Shown piece after piece: positions 1 through 14,365 of a stretch of 64,000 bases of DNA. This DNA comes from Raphanus sativus (taxonomy: Eukaryota > Streptophyta > Magnoliopsida > Brassicales > Brassicaceae): the NCBI RefSeq assembly GCF_000801105.2, contig NC_079515.1, forward strand, positions 20,607,407 through 20,671,406, given 5' to 3'. Within the stretch, counting starts at the first letter, position 1, and each line of letters begins with the position of its first letter. Below the pieces are notes generated by a model. The model did not search any database. It saw only the letters and a program-made list of their open reading frames with translations, and was not told where the DNA came from. The position numbers and the translations under genes are program-made.

Positions 1-3000
1 CAAGAGCAGAATGAAGACTTGCTTCGTTTGTACTGCTAGCTCTATCATCATTCCATCCATTTCTGGCAGAATTGACATCTTTAAAATCATCAGACTCTTT
101 CAAAAACGACTCATCATAAAGTTCACTGAGCAGGAAAGCTGGATCAGAATCCGTGTCAGAAATAACTGGCCCATCTTCATTTTTGGCTCTGGGAAGCTCA
201 ATTTCTCCAAGTTCCAACTTTCCATCAAGAACATTATGCATGCTATCAATTTTTAGCTTACATCGTTCAAGCTTTTTGCGCATTCTGTACGGGCCTTCAA
301 TCGGACAGAGCTGCCATTCGGGATCTTCAGAACCATTGGATTTACGCATTGGGAATATTCCACGCTCATGCACAAGCTGCTGGAGATGAGTTTGCCACTC
401 GCTCTCAGCATGAAGTATCCAACCATATTTGTTTTGTCGAACAACTCTAAGCTCAGTAGACATGGCATCACGCAATACTTCTAGCGCATATCTCCGCTCA
501 TTCAACTGATCCCAGTGTTTGAGGTCCAACTTCGACATATCTCGTGATTTTCTCCCCATCTCTCTCTTCCGGCGACTGTCCATCCCTTTTATCCTGACAC
601 CAGGAAATTTCGCCGAGCCAGCTATGTACTGTACCCACATTATTGCAGCACACTGCTCCAATACTTTGTTGATAATCTTCTCCGAGCTTTCAAGCCACTT
701 AAAGAATTCTGGTAGATTCCCAGTCAACAACTTATCAAAACCGCCATGTAGAACATCAAAGTTTTGTCCTTGGTTTGGTTTAGTGACGAGCAAATCCTCA
801 AGGGCAGATCTTCGGTGTACCAGCAAATATTTCACAATATCAAGCGACATGTTTTGCACACTCTTCCTCTGGTCGAGGATCAGGGAGATTAAATTCACAC
901 ACAGACAGCAGTTCAAATCAGTATCAAGATTACTTGGGCAGAATATGATTCTCCTGTTTGCGACCAACAATTGCAGAACTGTTGAGATGTCAATCCCAGA
1001 TTCATCAACAGCTGGATTCGGAGATGGCCTCTTCTTAGATTCAACAAGTAAACCCAGTTGTGATAACAGTTCCTCCTCTCCAATAGTTATCAAGAACGAT
1101 GGGAGGAAACAATATAGTACCATTCTATTTGTGTTCTTCAGGATTGAATGTACATAAGCATCAAGCTGCCGTGTTGCTCTTCCAAGGGATAACAAACCTT
1201 TCCCTGTGGGAATGACTTCTTCAACCCTACCATCTTTGTTAGCTAATTGCAACATCGACAACAAAAACTCAAGAGCTTTAAGAACACCAGTAGGGTGAGG
1301 AAAAGCACCCATATAAACACGGTCCACTATCATCCAGCAAAATGTATCCAAGTTCGCAGACCATTTGGTCTTGTCCAATTTCTTCTCGTCCTCTTCATCA
1401 TCACGCAAGAGACGCCTTTCAAGATAGTTCATGACTCTGCTAAGGCACAAGCCTTGAAAAATCAGCACACTTTCAGGATCAACATAGAAAGGAACCATTT
1501 CCAGTATGCTTTCCAGAACAGGTACAGCTTTAATCTGTTCAGTCATTAAGTCAGCAAGTACCTCTGCCATAAAATCTAACACGGCACTCGCTCCGGCAGA
1601 ACAAGGCCCGCCACCATAGCCAGTTTCATCTGTTTCGAGGAGAAGTTTTGGGCTAACTGTGAAGAAGGTATTGACAGCAGAAGACCCGTGGGAGCCTGAC
1701 TTTCGTTCTGAAGATGCATCAACTTCATTAACAGATACATACGATTCAAGAGATGGAGAAACCACTGTAGAACTTTTAGATTCATTATAGTTAGAGCCTA
1801 GCCAGGATGCAACTGCAACAACCGGAGATGGTGATGGAGTGAATGAGACTTTGAGGCCTGATTTTTCAGATAAAAGGGGAGACTCGATCATAGGGAAAGA
1901 TGCAGAACTCTGAGAATCTGTTGCCTGAACTTGACTTGCATTCGCTTTGCGATCTTGAAAATCCTTTTGACTTGAAGTTGATGCATGGTCAACATGATTA
2001 TCTTCTTGTTTCTTAACATCTTCAACACCTTGAAATAATTTACTTGAGTCCTGTGGTGGTGTAAGAATGTTCTCCATCTTATCACTAACCACATAATTTG
2101 CCGATAAAGGCATTTCTTCAGAGCTAAGACTGACCTGCCCTTGAGCGAAACTTCCAGCACTAATGGAGGTTTTAGCGGACTTATCCTGGTTATGAGGCAA
2201 GCTAAAGAGAGTTCCTTGTGAGCCATTATCGTCATCATTTGTGTGCTTCTCTTCTTCCTTCACAGAGAGCTGTTTCGCCATCTTCACAGCATAGGCAGCC
2301 CTACAGACGAAAAAGCTTTTAGGCGCAAATTATGCAAATAAAATCTAGCAGGTTACGCTATCCAACATCATGAAAATATCCTGGTCTTATCTTAGACCCT
2401 CTGAAATTGAGCAAGAGATGACACGTGAAACTAATTACAGTCCACATCTAGTATATTCAGCGACTATTATATCGATGCAGGAAAATAATTTATTTTCAAA
2501 AAGCCCAAAAGAAAATCATCAATATTTAGTAGGTGGTGAAAATTATATCAATAGGTCTGATGATGCCAACCTGACACAGGAAAAGTAAAGGTCAGCACAA
2601 TTTTCAACGAAGTCTGCACGCCTGCAAGCAGCAGAGAATTGAGGGCACAACTTGGCAAGGTCAACCATGAACCGGAGAACAGACGTCGCAGCAGCAGGAG
2701 CTGATGCTTCGCCACCCATCAAACGTGCCGCATACGTTTTGTGTATCAAAGCTTCTCCTTGAAGCTCCCCAGTCATTTCTGCCCCCTCTACAAGCTCTGC
2801 TACAAGACTGGCACTGACCTGAGAGAGATTTCCAGACTGGTGGGCGAGCATTGATTGCATGATCAACCTATCATAAGTAGATCTAGCCATTCCTACCACC
2901 GAGTCCAACAGATCTATGAATTTTAACTCCACATGGCTTCCATCATTCGGGACTAGGGCATGGAAGTCTAACATCCGAACCTCCGGTATTCTTGGATGAA

Positions 3001-6000
3001 CAGGTTTCCCAAAAATCAAGCAGAACAGTATGTAATATATGTCTGGGGAATCATAAAAGTTCTCAAGTACCCGCATCAGCGCCTGATAACCTCCACTTGT
3101 CCGAAATTTAAGGGAAAAGTTAGGAGAAGAAGCAAGAGAAACACCAAGAAGGGTCATGATCCACCTCATACTAGTAGGATGCACGGCTTCATCGAGGAAG
3201 TATGTTACTAATTTTGACGAGACTATCTTATGCCACAACTCCAGAAGTTCCTCTGCTTTTATTGTCACCTGGAGATCAATGAGCATTTCCAAAAGCATGT
3301 TTCTCACAATTACATGTTTTCCCATTGACTCGCGTAAGAATGAGCTTCGTGACTTCACTTCAGGTGGATTAAATGTCATAATCACAAACCTAACCACATT
3401 TTCAAGCTCAGCAGTCAGGAATCCATCTTCTAGGATGCATCCAAGCAAAACAACTAATTTTTCCAGCACCGGAACTTCCACATCACCTCTCTGAAGTGTC
3501 ACTAACAAATGTTCCACCAGATTCATTCTTCGCAGAATTGTAAGATTGTGGTTCCTGTACCAATGCATTGAAACCAGATTTTCCAGAAAACCAAGTAACG
3601 CAATCTGGATGGAAATAGGGGATGTTACCCAAAGGGTCCAGTCCAAGAGGACATGTTCAATCATATCTGCGTTGGATAAGACAATGCAGTTTGATGTTTC
3701 AACAGGGATACCGGTTTCAAACTCAGAAAGATGACTAATAGAATCCTTGGGAACAGAAAAGTCATCCATATCCCCATGAGACCCAACTGAGGAACTTTCG
3801 TAGCGGAATCTTGAAAGACCAAGATCCTCATAGCTGTGTTCGAATATAGCCTCCGCATGTGTCATATTAATATTACTCTGTCCACTCTCCAGTTTCTTTG
3901 GCTCCGAAAACAAAGCCTCGCATGCGGCAATCTGGAAAAATATCTCCAAAGATGGCATATCAAATAGGGTCATTTTGGGACGCAAAAATAATGCTAGTAA
4001 ATGATATCCTCTGATGGTTTGCATATCTTTGACATTCTGAGGGTTTTGATGAAGCGCACAAGCAAGTAATGAAAGAGCCATATGTAGCATATCTCTAGAT
4101 TCGGCAGCCTCAACAAGCGCGAGTACAACAGCCATTCCTCCCACGGGGCGGATAGTATCGCCAATCACATTCTGTCTGCAGATACATACATTTCCCACCA
4201 GACGTCCAAAACGTGGTATTCCTAAACCATTTGAAAAAGCAGAATCAGTTAAATAACGTAACTAGATCGGATAAGAATGTACAATAAGGAACTAGAGTAT
4301 TAATGGTCCCCATATACCTCCAATTGGAGAAGCAGCAGCGGACAATGGGTCAACCAGATTAAGGAGGGAAAAACTTCCAGACGCACGGATGAATTCAGAG
4401 CATGTCCCATCAAATGCAAAAATAAGTTTCTTGCCAGGTAACTGAAAGGAAAGATTCCCCAACCTCTCAAGATCCCAGACAATTCCACTACCATCTGCGT
4501 TAGTGTCGCCTTGTCTATTGCTTCCATCAACCTTTTGCCCATTGGGCAATGAAGTCAAGTCACTATCTAATGAGTCCAGGATAGCCATGCTCCCCCCACC
4601 ACAAGCCTGATTTGGCACAAAGCGCAAGAGATCCGCATCCTGGAAAAGACCTTTGTACCCTCTACCAAGAATGTACATGAAACCAATGCAACCTGATGTG
4701 AGCACCTCCTCGAAAAGATAACATGAGCGTGTTCTCCATGTTAGATCACTAACTCTGGCACAAGTAGCTGGAGTTCCAACTACTACTTGCAGAGATTTTC
4801 CAACAGGTGACGGAGAGTACCCCAATTTACCCGTATGCCTTAGTTTCCCATCAAGATAGACATTTGCAACACTAGCCTGGAAGAGTCCAGCAAGCGCATT
4901 CGGTTTACTATGAACAACAGCAAGGTGATGCCACCTGCCCTCTTCAATCTCTAATCCAGAAAACGACAAAGAACTTGAATTGCTAGTGGCAAGGGTCAAA
5001 GTACCATCCTCCTGGAAGTAAAGTTCTGCATAGAATGGACTTTCATTGCTTACAGCACTAACAGAAAACATCCGAAAAATGTTCTGTTGCTGTGCAGTCG
5101 AGATGCGCGTCTTTGATGAAGTGCCAAATTTGGATGCTTCTGGTTCTTTTTCTTGAGTTTTTAAAAAATTACGAAACTGAAACCAACAAACAAATGAATA
5201 ACCAGCAGCAGGAGGCCAAGATCTTTCTCCCAGAGACACCTGAATAGAAGCATGCCCAGTTTTGCTCATGTCCATCTCTACAAAAGGAGCCAGGGATAGA
5301 TGTTCCAAGGCTGTGTCTTCCATGATAATTAGCTTTTCCATCATACCAACTATTGCATGACCTGAATTCATAATCCTCATTTGCAAAACATATCTAAACA
5401 GCATTCGGAGCTCAGACGGGGACAATCTACACAACGAAAACTACGTACTAAGAATACAGACTGAAAGAACAAATGTAGCAACCTTCGAAATGCATTCTGA
5501 ATATACTAAATATGCAGTAACTCGTACCTGTATGCTCCAAGAATTTTCACAATCTTCAAAGCATAAGAAAGAAATGGAGATGAACCCAGAAGAAAGGGGT
5601 AAATTATCTCCAACAGAAGTTCCACGCAGCCTGTTCAATTACAATTCATGAAAGAGAGAAAGAGGTGAGAGAATAAGAGGGAAAAACAACAACGATAGGG
5701 ATCTGAAAATTGATTGAAGAATACCCCAAGAGGCGTGGTTCTTACCAACTGATGTGAGGTTTTCCTGATTGAAAGGACTGGCACGCGCAAGACATTCCAG
5801 AAGATTTAAAAATTCTAGCTGCATTTTCGGACTAAAGAGCAACAATGAACGGATAAGAACTCTGACGGCACCTGCATTGTAGATTCTCTCCTTATCAGGA
5901 TTGAATTGGCCTGATGGGGTTGTTACAATAAAGGTAGTCGTTTCACTATCTGTTGTAGCAGTAGATTCTGATGTCAAAAATGGTGGAACTACCACTTCAA

Positions 6001-9000
6001 GTGCAAGTTCTAACAACAGCTGTACAACCTGCCTTTCCAACTCAACACACAGTAATCCAGACTCTACCAAGAGCTCATAAAATGTCTGAGACGTTATAAC
6101 AGCGTGCAGTTTCATCCTATTAACAGCATTTTCAGAGACTGCAGCTGTCATAAGGCGAAATAGGTATTTAAACAATTTGATGTAAACCATCAAATCAGAC
6201 TCATCCATGTTTTCTTTGTTCCCCTGGAAAGTATGAAGGGTCGTCAATAAAAGAGAGAAACCAGTGGCTTCGCCAAAGACTCTTTGGGCAGAACCATTGA
6301 CACCAACAATTCGCCACAGAGCACCCATTGTATCACATTTGGCATCATCATGAAGCTTGTATTGATGGCCAGAAATACTAGTGACCATTCCACTCTTCAA
6401 CAAATCAACAACAGCTCCTAATTCTTCATGATGGACCTGGTTAGAGAGACAATTAAAGAGAAGTAAGGATTTTGACAATAATGCAAAATATACAATAGTG
6501 GCATCAGTTTAATCTAATTCATCAACTTTGCAATATAGTTTACTTTACTGTGGTGTAACTGATCCAAGAAAAGGAGGGGAACAAATCTGTGTACGTAAAA
6601 CAAAGCTAAGTCTTGTTCGGAGTTTAGTTTACCTGTTTAGTGTCCTCCGTTATTAGACAAGATAAGACTCTTAAGACACCAGTTCGATGGGCATCCGATA
6701 CTAAGAAAGGAAGAATAATCGTCACACCATTAGCCGCACGAAAAGATGCCTGATTAGCCTCAGCTTTCTTCAACAAAGAGATCAGACAATCCCAACCAAC
6801 AGTAATAGTGTTGTCAACTTCAAAGACTGGTAACTTTGCTGACCCAGATTCCATCAACTTTGGTGATGAAATGATGGCATCTTTAGTATCTAAGTGCTTT
6901 TTAAAGCTACCTGAGCTAGGCTTCCGATCTGAATTTTTGGAGACTCCACTATACTGATCTGGACCCATAAGAAGCTTGTGCTGCTTCAAATCATCCTGTA
7001 AGACTTCCAAAACACCAACTTCACGTAGGACTTTCTTATATTGTTGATCAAACGATATGAGCTTCACAAAGAAAGAAAGTATGGTCTGCTTCAACTGAGA
7101 TGTGATTGGCTGTTGCAATAAGCAACAAAGTGACAACAATTCTTGCTCTGGAACACAATTCACAACTGTGACAGCATATTCAAGAATTTTGAGAATTATG
7201 TCTTGCAGCGAGGAAGGAAAACCAGCCATGTTGAGGACAAGTAATGGAACGGTCCTTAGTTCCTGACACAATCTATAGTTTTCCACGTGGCTCGAGAATA
7301 TCTTGAACATTCTGTTCAATACTTCTTCCTGAAGATCCTTATTCTCTGCCTTCAGGAAGATATCTTGCAGCATTTGGACAGCTTCCAGGTCTTTAACTAT
7401 ACTATTTCCATATTCCCATGTTTCATCATATATACTATCAACAGATGGAGTTGGCCTTCTGCTATGCCCAGTTGGCTTCGTTTGGGATGAACGTGAGGCC
7501 TTACCTACAGATGGCTCAGCTGGACCAGTCTGAGCCAGGGTGACAAGGACATCAAGCAACCTCGACAATGATGGAGAAAATTTTTGTGACGAAGAATCAG
7601 CATTTTCCCTACTGTTTGTATTTCCTCCATCGGGAAACACTTCAGAAACATCTGAACCACTATATTGATCGATAGATGTACTACTGGACCCAAAAGTCTG
7701 ATTTTTTGGCGAGGAAGATAGAACCAGGGCAAACTGAACAAGAAAGTGGTAACCGTGTGCATTACGTATGTCCTCCCTGAGCCTAACACCACCAGCCGCT
7801 ACAAAGTCAAAACTGAAAACGATTAGTAGCCATAGTTAGAACAGCTTACATGTCCAAATATATTAATGTGACAACTGAATGTTCTACTCTCTCGTTGCAT
7901 TTTCCATATGGAGAACATATTTAGAAATATATTTAGAGCCCTTATATTGGTGTAGACCATATTTACCAGGTCTGTATGACAATTCCACGCACTCAAGTAA
8001 CAAGTCCACAATGCCCATTGTGTAAGCTGAGTCACCACAATCTGGATCAAAATCTTTGACAGCCATCAAAAGAACCTTTACCTGCAGGAGAACTCAGGAA
8101 GTTATTTAGTTTGTAACTTTGGAAGACTACTATAAGCAATTCACAGTAGAGAATGAAAACCTTTTCGAATAGCTTATTGGACTTATCACTTCGTAATACT
8201 AAGCTTCTGAAGAAACTAAAATATACGCATACAACATTTAAATATAATTTGCCTTTATCCTAAATTCAATCAGCAAGAAAGAATTAACCTATACCCACGT
8301 TGAAAGCTTATTAAGTATGCAGACGAATCAATAAACAACACTTAGGCAGTCTGCATAATTCACAGTCATACCAGATGGTGCTTGCGTATATATCTTGATG
8401 TGCTCCCATTGTCATTGACTAGAAGAAGTCCAAGGATCTGGAAGAGACACGAAAGGGTGTTAAATGAAACTATAAGCATCAAGTTTCAACCATCAAGCTA
8501 AAAAAGCCGTTCACGGAACTTTATCGGTTCACAACACAATAATCTAAAATAGATGCACAAAAATACCTGCATTGCATGTCTGTGAAGCTGAATGCTATGG
8601 AGAGGGACTAGACCTTCTTTATACTGAGAGAAGGCCGTTACGGAGCCACTGGCAACCATATTGAAAAGCGATTCAAGAGAGTCATCTTCAATCAAACTCT
8701 GAGCGGCAGAAGGATTGCTTGCTAATGCTTTCATAATGTGTACAACACTACCCTCCACCTACAAAAATGAGGAGCACAAAGTATTTATTGAACTGATGAA
8801 TAATAGGTGCAGTTTAAACTTTAGTTGTCAATATCCAGCTCAAAACAAAGTATTTGTTTTAGTCGAATTAAAATTTGGAACAAAATTATGGAAACAGAAC
8901 CTCAAGTCGTCTAGTTTGAGGTACTTTATATCCAGCATCTTTGTCCGCTGATTTCTCTTCCAAATCAGTTGTTTTACTTTTCCTTAGTTCATCATATGCT

Positions 9001-10626
9001 AGAAGCGCACCGAAAACGTGTATTAGACAGCAGAATATCCCAGAATCCAGTAGAGATTGTTTGTCGATTGGCTGAAAAGAACACATATAAGGCGTTTAGT
9101 AGGTAACACATAATATCTAAAAAGGCATAAAAGATCCAGCATAGTAAGATAAATTGAGCTTTGTAAGCTTTTATGGAATGGGTATACTAGAAAAGGTAAA
9201 AAAAAACTACCCCAGATACAAGTACTTCAACAGCAGTCAAAAGGTTTGCACCAGGACTAAATCCCTCCTGCAGGAAGAAATCATGTATTAAAAACAGAGC
9301 AGAGAGGTTGGCATGTCAAGATGCACGATATTTAGAAAAAGGCAAACCTTGGTGACATCTGAAAAGAACCTTAATATTCTCTCTACATCCAATGACCTTG
9401 TCTTGCTGCCGATCTTCAACTTTTCAATATCTGTCACAAATGCTCTCCCGATGACAAAAGAGAATATATGTGTTTCTACTAACCTGCAATCAAAATAAAT
9501 TTCTCAATATAGGTGATATTACCATATCTGAGCTACGGTCATAGAATATGAAGTACAGAAGAGGACCCGCTGGACAGGGGAATAACATGCAGGTTGAGAA
9601 ACGTATTTTTTCACCCTAATAATTCAGATGTGAAGACTCGGAGACACTTTAGTTTGGTGCAAGTGCAATTTTTTTCTCTCGAAACAACAAACTCCACTTC
9701 AACGTATATCCAACCAGAATGGGAGAAATAGTTTGGAACAGCTTACATTGTAACTAATTGATCAATATTAGCATTCCGCTTCACTAATCTACAAAACGTA
9801 TCCACGGTGAGATTCAAGGCGGCTTCCTTCTCCTGTGTGACATATGAACGATTAGCACTAATTATTTGCTAGTCTTTTGTAGGCAGAGACCATATATAGA
9901 AAATGCAAAAAGAGAAACTGATCCAAGATTACAGGTAGGACATTCTGTCAAAAAAAAGAACAAATATAGCAAAAATGATCAAAGTAAGAACCTTTTCGGA
10001 GCTTGATGAACGGAACTCTTCCCACGACCTCTTGAAGTCCAGTTCCAACTCATGGTGTTCTCTGCTTTCAAAGAAGTAAAAAAAAAAAAAAGAGGATTAC
10101 CAATTGTTTTACAGCAATCATCAGTCAATAGAATTACAGAGTCCTCCAATTCAACAGTATTACAACTGATAGCTTGTATGTAGATGTGGCCATCACAAAG
10201 AAAAAAAAAAAAAACTGATTTAACTATTTCTACTAAACATGTCAAAGAAAAAAGATTTATACAAGTAAGTAGCAAGCAGCCTCTGACTCTTATTTATCAA
10301 AATCTTATACCACAAAATCTAGCACCACAAGTGTTTGCAAATAAAGCAATCTAAAAAGAGAGTATCCACTTAGTTGATGATGTTGATCACTTGATAAAGC
10401 AAATCTAAACTAGATCAAGCGGGAATCCAGAAGAGTAGAGAGGATACCTTGAAGGAGAAGAGTTGAAGTCATAGCGAGAAGACTCGCCGGCGTAAGTAGT
10501 AGATGGAGAGGAGGAGGAGGGAGCAGTTAGGTCAACGGGAAACGCATCGGCTGTTGCGGAGTCAGAAGAGGATTGAGCTAAACCGACCTTCTCCTTGATG
10601 TCCTTAAGCAATGTTGACCATTTCAT
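1..10626 (-). CDS. SPI: SPIRRIG, BEACH-domain protein (3' part off the window)
   Basis: Giant BEACH-family protein; in Arabidopsis SPIRRIG acts in membrane trafficking, trichome and root-hair shape, and P-body/mRNA regulation. The start is the ATG at 10626 (MKWSTLLKDIKEKVGLAQ), the conserved SPI N-terminus. Exons read by eye on the minus strand: 10626-10448, 10061-9992, 9832-9747, 9483-9348, 9267-9211, 9071-8901, 8758-8567, 8437-8372, 8081-7967, 7798-6633, 6436-5746, 5630-5528, 5426-4318, 4221-2571 and 2300 to the edge. All junctions are GT-AG and phases sum correctly. About 2,697 residues are present of a family length near 3,600. Residues 1-1010 are armadillo-like helical sequence. A concanavalin A/LamG-like domain follows at about 1060-1250 (WHHLAVVHSK). 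The helical BEACH-upstream region ends at the edge in LKIDSMHNVLD, just before the expected PH-BEACH-WD40 part. No frameshift seen. The exon 10 acceptor is GTAG at 7799-7800; the nearby CAG at 7813-7815 would break the frame. Confidence 0.94.
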
Positions 10627-12201
10627 GGTTCATCCGACGACGAGAGCAGACCCGAACTCCCAAGATCCGAGTCGAGTCGAGTCGTCGATCAGAAACTTAA
10701 ACTAATAAATCAACTCAAAACTCTCATCGCTTATCCTTAAGTGACGCCAAAGGAATTTAAATTCAAGAGACTCTTTAAGATCAGATTGAGCTAAAGTACA
10801 ATGTGTTGTTTAAAATTAGGGTTTCGTGGCAAGCAGAAAGATCTAAGATCCAAATCACTTTGATTAATCTCTTTCCCTTTTCCACGTTAATGAGAGCAAA
10901 CTTATTTTGACAAAACAGGAAGAAAAGAAGCTTAGCAGAGGAAAAAAAAAGGATTTTTTTTTTGTTTTAATTAAATTAATGATTTGTTGTTCAATTTCTT
11001 CCTGCTTTCGTCGTGTTTTTTTTTATTTTTTGTTCTTGTGCTGTTTTTTTTTTTTAATTTGTTGACGGCGTCTCTCCCCCGCCTTGTTCCTGTCTCGTTG
11101 TAATTTTCAGTTTTGTTACTTTATTAGCTAGCCCTCTTGCTTTTGTTTTCTACTATTATGTCCCCGCTGTAATTTATATTTCTATTTTGACCCTATTGAG
11201 ACTTGAATTGCAACCCAACGACTACGAATTTTATGTAGAGATGGCGCAGACAATGAGCCAAGTCAAGGTCTAAGAACGTATAAGCACACTTTGAGATCTA
11301 ATACGTGAAAGTAGCAAAGGTTGACTTCTTGTTCTCATAGTTGTATGCGTATTCAAATTGTCAAGTAGGCATGTTTAGTAATGACACACCTTGACATATT
11401 TGTGTCTAGTTTCAATCAAATAACTTTATATTTTACTAAAACACACAATGTATATTACTGTTCATGGATTCTTAAACTGATTCTTAGCTCATTATTCTTT
11501 ATTTTTGGTGCAACTAGTTCTATCTCCTACCTAATACTACAAAAAAAAACTTGTAACCAAAACTTTTTTTCCTCTATGAAAAAGGTGTATGTCATGTGTT
11601 TGCAGAATTATAATACTAGATAGATGTTAATTCCATAACAATTACATAATCATTGTTATTTCTTTATTTTTTTAGTAAAAAAAACAATTACATAATCGTT
11701 GTTTGGTCGTGTAGAACAATGATTTGAATAGACAATTATCCAGTTTGGAAATTTTCGATATAATTTTTTAAGTCGAGTTCTATTTTTCAATGATTAATTT
11801 TCTCTATATAACGTGTATTATGGGCTATTATATTATTTTATAAATAAATGAAACGTAGGACCATTTTGTTTTCTTAAAAATATAGCTTATATATGTCACT
11901 GAGCAGATTGTGGCTTTAGGTATTTTAAAATAAAATGTTGATGTCACCTATATTGGTAAATCGTCATCGAATAAAGATAATATTAATTGGGCGAAAAGAG
12001 AAGTATATATTTGTATAAGTAAAAGGTAAAACCTGGTCAATAAATGTAAATATACCTTTTGCTACTAATTATATTCAACAAATAGTATTTGTAATTCATT
12101 TATCCAATTTATATAAGTATCATCGATAAGTTATTATTTATGTTTTCAAAAAGTTTAAACCAAACAAAGTATCTCTTTTCTTGCATTAACATTTTTGGAA
12201 A
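10627..12201. other. SPI upstream region, AT-rich, no gene
   Basis: Leader and promoter side of SPI. It holds long T/A homopolymer tracts (about 10945-11060) that read as pyrimidine-rich leader DNA. One short poly(A)-type insert is flanked by 21 bp direct repeats (11637-11657 and 11683-11703, one mismatch). No coding sequence is supported; the plus-strand ORF at 11381-11623 has no recognisable domain and sits in AT-rich DNA. Confidence 0.6.
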
Positions 12202-12509
12202 TGTGGAAGCCCCCTTGGTCCAGTGGTTTGACTAAGGGTTCAATTACTTCTATACCCAGAAGTCTGGGGTTCAAACCCCAGAAAATACCAAATTATGAAG
12301 ATTATGGAGAAACATATTACAAGAGATCTTCAGCTTAGTGCATGACGTACCATCGAACATAGATCTCATAGGACGGCTCAGAGTGGTGTAGTCAGGCGTG
12401 TATTCTCACATGGTGGTAGAATTGTCGGTTGTATAATCTTCTTTGTAATATTCTCATCGTTGTAATAACATAATTAATCGATAATAATCGATCCAGACGT
12501 TAAAAAAAT
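12202..12509 (+). mobile_element. tRNA-derived SINE-like retroposon, complete
   Basis: A 308 bp element flanked by the 11 bp direct repeat ATTTTTGGAAA (12191-12201 and 12510-12520). The head resembles a tRNA: an A-box-like stretch around 12212-12232 (TGGTCCAGTGGTTTG) and a B box GGTTCAAACCCC near 12268. The body contains ACAAGAGATCTTCA and GGACGGCTCAGA, which recur in the element at 63.7 kb, so this is a repeated family. Pol III promoter activity is inferred from the boxes only. Confidence 0.75.
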
Positions 12510-13369
12510 ATTTTTGGAAACTTTCACATGTTATAAATATTTTTTAAATATTTTATATACTATATTTGTTGATAATAAATAAATATTATAAATAAAATTT
12601 TAAAATCACTGAATATTTCCTTTTCGATTATGCAACATTCAATCTCTATTTAATTAATATTTAATTATGTATTTTTGTTTCTTAATTTTTTAAAAAAATT
12701 TACAATTGAAATATATTTTTGGATAATAATACAGATTATTATGATTTTAAATTTTATTTTAAAATATATTTTATGCTTCTAGCAAATAAATTCTATATAT
12801 ACTTTTACCAAAAAAGTTATATATATATTTTTAAAATATATTAAAAAGTGGAGTATTCAGGTTGGCATACCTCTGAATCCTGATCTCTACTACTAAGAAA
12901 ATCACTTTCAGAAAATACTGAATCTAAGATCCAATTAACTGAGTCTTACTATAGTGAAATTTCAAACCAAAGTTAATACTAACAAAAAATTCAGTGAGGC
13001 AGATAAATAACCTGATTTGTTGCAAGGCTTCTTAAACCCATGAAAAATTTGTTGATGCACAATATTTATGTTTTCATGTAACTATACACAAGTAAAATGT
13101 TGGACTCTTTAACTTCGACAAAAGTTAGAAAGACTCACATATTTAATATGGACGGAATTGTTTTTAAACGCTTACATTCCATTCTTAGGATTTTCTTTCC
13201 TCAATCATCAAAATTGTTACAAGATGAGATTTTAAGGCGTATAATAAGAAATTTAGGACTCACAACATAATGATAATGATCAAAATCATTCATAATATAA
13301 TATTAATCACTAAAAACATAACTAAATGTAAGATAAACATAATTATGATATTATCGGGTTGATATTGTT

Positions 13370-13506
13370 AAACTAATTGATTTATCGTAAAATCGTGGAG
13401 AACGTAACAAGTAAACAAATTCACTTAATAATATTAACTAAACTAATGGTTTATCCTAAAATCACAGAGAAGATGATGACACTAAATTCAATTTTCAAAT
13501 AATAGT
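13370..13506. repeat. ~70 bp tandem repeat, two units
   Basis: Two adjacent imperfect copies begin at about 13371 and 13441 with AAACTAATKG, then TTTATCSTAAAATC, a GGAGAA or GAGAAGAT core and, in the first copy, AAATTCACTT. Spacing is 70 bp. The same unit appears three times at 14.37-14.57 kb. Confidence 0.6.
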
Positions 13507-14365
13507 ATAGATCATTGGTGAATCTAGAAATATTTTTTAATGGGGACATTAAAACAACTAAAAATAATTAATTATAATAATATTTAATATGTAATAAACT
13601 ATATTTTAAAAATATTTTTAAAAATATGTTTTAAAATAGAATTTAGGCATATAAATTATATTTTTTTTAAACACACACAAACTTATTTAAATTTATGTGA
13701 TACATCTATTTTTAATTTTTCTCAAGTATATTTAATTTTTGAAGCTAAAATAAGCTACTACATGTATACATTGGAGAAATAAATAGGCTAACCATAATAC
13801 TCTAAACAAAATGTTAAAAATATAAATATATAAAAAGTTAATAAGCTAATATTTTAAATGGAAGATGGAAAAATATTATAGTTAATATTCCGCATAGATA
13901 ATAGATATAAGTACAAATGGATCAAGTAAATATTGAAATGAATCTAGTGATAATTGTTGAAAATAATTGGAAAGAAAGAACTGATGCAATACTTAATAAA
14001 TATTCTATCATACATATACATGTGTAAGTGGCGGAAAGTAAAAAGTAACGGGAGTAAATCAGTAGTTGATGTTAATTTAAAATAACGATTTTAGAAAAAA
14101 TCTAAAATACTACGAATTAACTCGAACCACCATTGATGGGAGATAGAAAAAAAATTAATGGGAGCAAACACAACTGAACAGCAAATATTTGGTTATTTAG
14201 CTACAAAATTAATAAATATCTCAAATGATTTGGGGCAGTTGACCCCTTCTCCACTAACGTAGATCCGTCCATGGTATAGATAGTTAATATTTATTTAGTA
14301 ATTAAATGGCTTAAATATCATGATAAATATGTATATTAAAATAATAATTTAAATAATAATTAATT

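Noticed and set aside
7813..7815. CAG acceptor for SPI exon 10
   Set aside because: Using it shifts the frame into a stop; the GTAG acceptor at 7799-7800 preserves the conserved AAGGVRLRED sequence.
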